A DNA stretch of 9,643 bases, taken from positions 1 through 9,643 of the forward strand of contig CADCPV010000191.1 of NCBI GenBank assembly GCA_902803345.1. Direction: 5' to 3'. Within the stretch, counting starts at the first letter, position 1. Each line of letters opens with the position of its first letter. Positions 6,891 to 9,643 of this stretch are shown here, piece by piece. The position numbers were made by a program, and so were the translations under genes. The notes below the pieces were generated by a model. That model did no database searches, had not been told where the DNA came from, and was given only the letters and a program-made list of their open reading frames with translations. This DNA is from an uncultured Eubacteriales bacterium. GTDB lineage: Bacteria > Bacillota_A > Clostridia > Lachnospirales > Lachnospiraceae.

Positions 6891-8324
6891 ATGAATTACC
6901 AGGTCAGCGTTTTTACAAAAGAAGTTTCCGAAGACCGCTATCCGGCAGGTCTTGCCGGTGCAGTGCATTTCGCGCTTGATGGCGAGTCCGGGGAACGGAT
7001 CGAACTGAACCGGGGATATGGGCTCCTGTTTGCCAGAGCTGAGATCAGTCCGGAGGGGACGATTATTCCGAAAGCAGTACGGAATCCCGGGATTTTCAGG
7101 ACTTCGGAAGGTGAGTTTCTGATCTGTGCAGTGCGTACGGAGGAGAACGGTGATCCGGAGCCGGCGCAAAGGATGCTGTACTGGGAATCCGAAGACCTGA
7201 TTCATTTCACTGAAACAGAGGCGGAGACTGCGGAGAAAACGGCTGCGGAAGAAGGACTGCTGCCGGCGGTGCTTACGGAGGAGGAGGCGAAGAAGGTGCT
7301 GGATTTCTGGAATACGGAGCCGGGGAAAGCGCTGGTCCCGTTCCCGAAAGCACGGGGCTTCGCAGATCCGGTCTTCTGGCGGCACGAGGAAAAGTGGTAT
7401 TTCATTTTCACGAACGACAATGAAAACGATATCGGGCTCTATATGCGGGAAGCGGACCGGATGGAGGACCTGCTTTCCGATGAAACACCGCTTTATAAAA
7501 TTCTCGATGTCGATGAGGAAGCCGGGCTGATCCAGAACTTCTGGGCGCCGGAAATCCATGAGATCGGCGGGGAAATCTATATTTTCTTTGCGGTTTCCGG
7601 GCGGGAATTCGGGCCATGCTGTCATGTGATGAAGCTTCGAAAAGGCGGGAACCCGGCCGATCCGCTGGCGTGGGAAAAGCCCATACCGGTGCGGCGGAAG
7701 GATGGATCGGTTCTGACAAAACCTGAATATCTGCTGACGGAAGCCGAAAAACGGGAAAACCGGCCGGTTACGGAAGACTTTCTCGATGACCGCTTCGGCA
7801 TTTCTCTTGATATGACGTATTTCGAGGATGCGGGAAAGTCCTACCTGATCTGGTCCTACCGAAAGGACATCGGAACGCCCCGGGACAGCGGCTCCATGCT
7901 CCTCATTGCGGAAACCACAAAAGAAAGGCCCTGGCTGCTTCGGACGGACCCGGTGCTTCTCTCGCGGCCGCTCTACGGCTACGAGAACTGCAGGGGAACC
8001 ATCAACAACGAGGGCCCTTATGTGTATAAAAAGAACGGCCGGATTCATGTGAATTACAGCGGCGGCGATGCACGGGGATATCTCTACATTATCAACCTGC
8101 TTTCGGCGGATTCAGGTGCGGATCTTCTGGATCCGAAAAGCTTCAGGAAGCGCACAACGCCGCTCTGCAATTTCAAAACCTGGACCGGCGTGTACGGACC
8201 GGGCCACAATTCATATTTTACGGACGAGCAGGGAAAAGACTGGATCCTGTTCCATGCCGTCGATACGATGGCAGGAAAACGGATTGCTGTCGGCGCGTTT
8301 GCGTATCCGGAAAATCTGGAGTAA
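6891..8324 (+). CDS. Glycoside hydrolase family 43 protein (arabinofuranosidase/xylosidase type), cytoplasmic
   Basis: A 477-residue protein with a complete GH43 five-bladed propeller from about residue 150 to the C-terminus. The inverting catalytic set is visible: base Asp159 in GFADPVFW, pKa-modulating Asp307 in SLDMTYFED, and general acid Glu374 in NNEGPYVYK. WAPEIHEIGG (218-227) and YGPGHNSYF (435-443, His439) are further family motifs. The family cleaves terminal arabinofuranosyl or xylosyl residues from hemicellulose fragments; the exact specificity cannot be read here. There is no signal peptide, so it should act on imported oligosaccharides. Residues 1-150 form an extra module: a blade-like segment (about 60-106) and an acidic, probably helical linker (107-145). 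The ATG is chosen over an upstream GTG at 6789 because AGAGGAGG stands 7 nt before it and the longer form would be read through the terminator hairpin. No clear promoter is seen in the 46 nt after the terminator. Confidence 0.88.
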   Translation: MNYQVSVFTKEVSEDRYPAGLAGAVHFALDGESGERIELNRGYGLLFARAEISPEGTIIPKAVRNPGIFRTSEGEFLICAVRTEENGDPEPAQRMLYWESEDLIHFTETEAETAEKTAAEEGLLPAVLTEEEAKKVLDFWNTEPGKALVPFPKARGFADPVFWRHEEKWYFIFTNDNENDIGLYMREADRMEDLLSDETPLYKILDVDEEAGLIQNFWAPEIHEIGGEIYIFFAVSGREFGPCCHVMKLRKGGNPADPLAWEKPIPVRRKDGSVLTKPEYLLTEAEKRENRPVTEDFLDDRFGISLDMTYFEDAGKSYLIWSYRKDIGTPRDSGSMLLIAETTKERPWLLRTDPVLLSRPLYGYENCRGTINNEGPYVYKKNGRIHVNYSGGDARGYLYIINLLSADSGADLLDPKSFRKRTTPLCNFKTWTGVYGPGHNSYFTDEQGKDWILFHAVDTMAGKRIAVGAFAYPENLE

Positions 8325-8326
8325 GG

Positions 8327-8346
8327 GCTGCGAAGCAGCGCTCTTT
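8327..8346. terminator. Small hairpin between convergent GH43 and esterase genes
   Basis: The 25-bp gap between the two convergent stop codons holds GCTGC-GAA-GCAGC (8327-8339). Rightward it is followed by GCTCTTT, a weak T tract; leftward there is no T tract. It may serve as a weak terminator for GH43, or the genes may end by converging transcription. Confidence 0.3.
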
Positions 8347-8349
8347 GGA

Positions 8350-9447
8350 TCAGTCCTCCCGGACCTGGTTCAGGAGCCACGACATGATGCCGTATTCGTT
8401 TTTGTAGGTGGGCGTCCAGCTGTTGTGGTTTTCGCTGAAGAGGCGCGGATACGGAAGATTCGGCGTGATGGAAATATCGTATTTTTCCAGGTCTTCCGGC
8501 GCATAGAGCGTCAGATGCGCATTCTGGTTGCCCTGATCCCGCATGTTCATGACCGCGTCGACGAGGTATTTGTGGCGGTACAGGGTGTGGTCGATGTAGG
8601 CGGAAGCCACCCAGACCGGACGGCGCATGGAACGGAGGATCGCAAAGGTTTCAGGCGTCATCGTCGGGCAGACCGGCACACAGGCTGCAAAGAGGTCCGA
8701 ACCGACGGACATCGCCCGGATCGTACCTGCGCCGCCCATCGACATGCCGGTCACATAGATGCGCTTCCCGTCCACCTTTCCTTCCTTTACCATGCGGCGG
8801 ATGATGTCGCAGACCTGTCCGAGGTATTCGCGGCACCAGCCGTAGCCCGGCGCATTGAATTTGTCGCTGTCTTTGAAGCGGTTGTTCATGTTGAAGGTCC
8901 GCATATCCCGGCGCATTTCCACCGCCATCGGCGCCATGACGTAAATGTCCGGATAGTCCTCTGCGAAGTTGACCGGGCCGTAGTCGGTGACGATATGCTT
9001 GTTGTTGTCGCGCTCGCCTTCATAGCCGCCGTTTCCGCCGCCGTGCAGGAACAGGATCATCGGCCGCGGACCCTCTGCATCCGGCGTATACAGCCGGTAC
9101 AGAACCCGGCCCTCTTCCTTGCGTTCGAATTTGTCATCCGAAGTGCGGGTATGGATCACAAAATCCGCCCGATCGAAACTTTTTTCACCAACCACAAGCG
9201 TAAAATCCGCCCGTGTTGTCGCGGGTTCGATCGTGATTTTCAGAAGTCCATCCGAGAGCTCCAGATCCTTCACATCGCCGGGCCCGATGCCCCGCGTCTC
9301 TTTCATATAGCGGATCCGGTCCGTATCGACTGCCGGTCCTTCCATCCGGACCCTGTCTTTTTCCGGCATCTCTGAATCCCAGGGAATCTCAAAACGTTCA
9401 ATTTCCTGTCCCGTATACCCGATAAATGCATATGCGTGGTTTTCCAT
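8350..9447 (-). CDS. Alpha/beta-hydrolase esterase with N-terminal beta-sandwich region (carbohydrate esterase-like)
   Basis: A 365-residue serine esterase resembling the PHB depolymerase/feruloyl esterase branch and Ig-plus-hydrolase esterases. The nucleophile is Ser236 in GMSMGG (234-239). The oxyanion loop is LFLHGGGNGG (132-141). The likely catalytic His is His341 in SENHNSW, and the Asp may be Asp286 in SAYIDHT. Residues 1 to about 105 are strand-rich and lack hydrolase motifs, which fits the Ig-like cap domain found in some of these esterases. There is no signal peptide, so it should be cytoplasmic. With GH43 next to it, removal of acetyl, feruloyl or similar ester groups from imported hemicellulose oligomers is a reasonable guess, but the substrate is not shown by the sequence. 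The ATG at 9445-9447 follows AGGAGG with 6-nt spacing. It is transcribed from a near-consensus promoter and diverges from a gene that starts beyond the window. Confidence 0.87.
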   Translation of the reverse strand: MENHAYAFIGYTGQEIERFEIPWDSEMPEKDRVRMEGPAVDTDRIRYMKETRGIGPGDVKDLELSDGLLKITIEPATTRADFTLVVGEKSFDRADFVIHTRTSDDKFERKEEGRVLYRLYTPDAEGPRPMILFLHGGGNGGYEGERDNNKHIVTDYGPVNFAEDYPDIYVMAPMAVEMRRDMRTFNMNNRFKDSDKFNAPGYGWCREYLGQVCDIIRRMVKEGKVDGKRIYVTGMSMGGAGTIRAMSVGSDLFAACVPVCPTMTPETFAILRSMRRPVWVASAYIDHTLYRHKYLVDAVMNMRDQGNQNAHLTLYAPEDLEKYDISITPNLPYPRLFSENHNSWTPTYKNEYGIMSWLLNQVRED

Positions 9448-9482
9448 ACAGTTCCTCCTGTCTGATACTTGATCTTGCCATC

Positions 9483-9511
9483 ATTGTATCGTGGCTTTTG
9501 GTGATTGTCAA
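9483..9511 (-). promoter_or_regulatory. Near-consensus sigma-A promoter for the esterase gene
   Basis: On the minus strand a perfect TTGACA (9506-9511), a 17-bp spacer and TACAAT (9483-9488) lie 35 nt upstream of the start codon. Transcription should start near 9476, leaving a leader of about 29 nt with the AGGAGG site. Confidence 0.85.
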
Positions 9512-9523
9512 TCGCGGAATAAG

Positions 9524-9535
9524 CCGGACGTCCGG
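9524..9535. promoter_or_regulatory. Perfect 12-bp palindrome between divergent promoters, candidate operator
   Basis: CCGGACGTCCGG reads the same on both strands. It lies 12 bp beyond the -35 of the esterase promoter and 22 bp before the -35 of the rightward promoter. A second inverted repeat, CGGG-AGAA-CCCG (9538-9549), follows immediately. Placement suits a regulator shared by the two divergent units; the central CpG and even symmetry would be compatible with a LacI-type site, though nothing identifies the regulator. Confidence 0.45.
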
Positions 9536-9557
9536 ACCGGGAGAACCCGTAAGAGGC

Positions 9558-9586
9558 TTGACAAAGCCCAGGTTCCGCTCTATGAT
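9558..9586 (+). promoter_or_regulatory. Near-consensus sigma-A promoter for a gene beyond the right edge
   Basis: A perfect TTGACA (9558-9563), a 17-bp spacer and TATGAT (9581-9586) point rightward. Transcription should start near 9593. The window ends in CAACAGGA, possibly the beginning of a ribosome binding site, so a plus-strand gene probably starts just outside. Confidence 0.8.
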
Positions 9587-9609
9587 AGATGCAATAAAAT
9601 ACGGAAAGC

Positions 9610-9628
9610 GGCGGGAGGGGATCCCGCC
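9610..9628 (+). promoter_or_regulatory. Leader hairpin near the 5' end of the off-window transcript
   Basis: A perfect 7-bp stem GGCGGGA / TCCCGCC (9610-9616 with 9622-9628) encloses a GGGGA loop about 17 nt after the predicted transcription start. It is followed by an A/C-rich stretch and not by a T tract, so it is not a terminator; it could stabilise the transcript 5' end. Confidence 0.4.
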
Positions 9629-9643
9629 AGCAAAACAACAGGA

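Noticed and set aside
6849..8048. Long minus-strand open frame of 399 codons
   Set aside because: It is antisense to the GH43 gene, which has all catalytic motifs and a strong ribosome binding site. The antisense translation is Arg/Pro/Phe-rich with no recognisable domain.
8068..9375. Long plus-strand open frame of 435 codons
   Set aside because: It overlaps the end of GH43 and is antisense to nearly all of the esterase gene. It has no ribosome binding site and a His/Arg/Val-rich composition typical of a shadow frame in GC-rich coding DNA.

Overview
The window looks like the chromosome of a low-to-medium GC anaerobic member of the Bacillota (Firmicutes). The reasons are strong AGGAGG-type ribosome binding sites, consensus sigma-A promoters with 17-bp spacers, a BmrCD-type exporter, a direct sulfhydrylation enzyme and cytoplasmic hemicellulose-processing enzymes. 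A Clostridia or Erysipelotrichia gut/rumen bacterium would fit, but the genus cannot be read from the sequence. It holds six complete genes and one partial gene. I see no RNA genes, insertion sequences, phage genes or CRISPR arrays.

Left part (1-2817, all on the minus strand): the 5' end of a HAD-IIA (NagD-like) phosphatase cut by the window edge, a PLP-dependent O-acetylhomoserine sulfhydrylase (metY), and a serine beta-lactamase-fold hydrolase. Intrinsic-terminator-like hairpins separate them, so they look like three separate units rather than one operon. A repeated near-palindromic decamer (TTTCGSGAAR) surrounds the putative metY promoter.

Middle (2818-6844): a divergent promoter region of about 280 bp, with a clear promoter on each strand, drives the hydrolase leftward and a two-gene ABC exporter operon rightward. 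The two half-transporters are separated by 1 nt and show complementary nucleotide-site defects. The first has Asp in place of the catalytic Glu. The second has FSAGQ in place of LSGGQ. This is the signature of a heterodimeric exporter with one degenerate ATP site (BmrC/BmrD, TM287/288 type). A strong terminator follows.

Right part (6891-9643): a GH43 glycosidase (plus strand) and a convergent alpha/beta-hydrolase esterase (minus strand). Both lack signal peptides and together suggest intracellular trimming of substituted oligosaccharides such as arabinoxylan fragments. The esterase promoter is paired with a near-perfect promoter on the plus strand for a gene beyond the right edge. A perfect 12-bp palindrome lies between them, a plausible shared operator.

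I did not find a convincing undescribed system. The most informative points are the asymmetric ABC pair, the extra N-terminal module of the GH43 protein, and the candidate operators upstream of metY and in the esterase divergent promoter.
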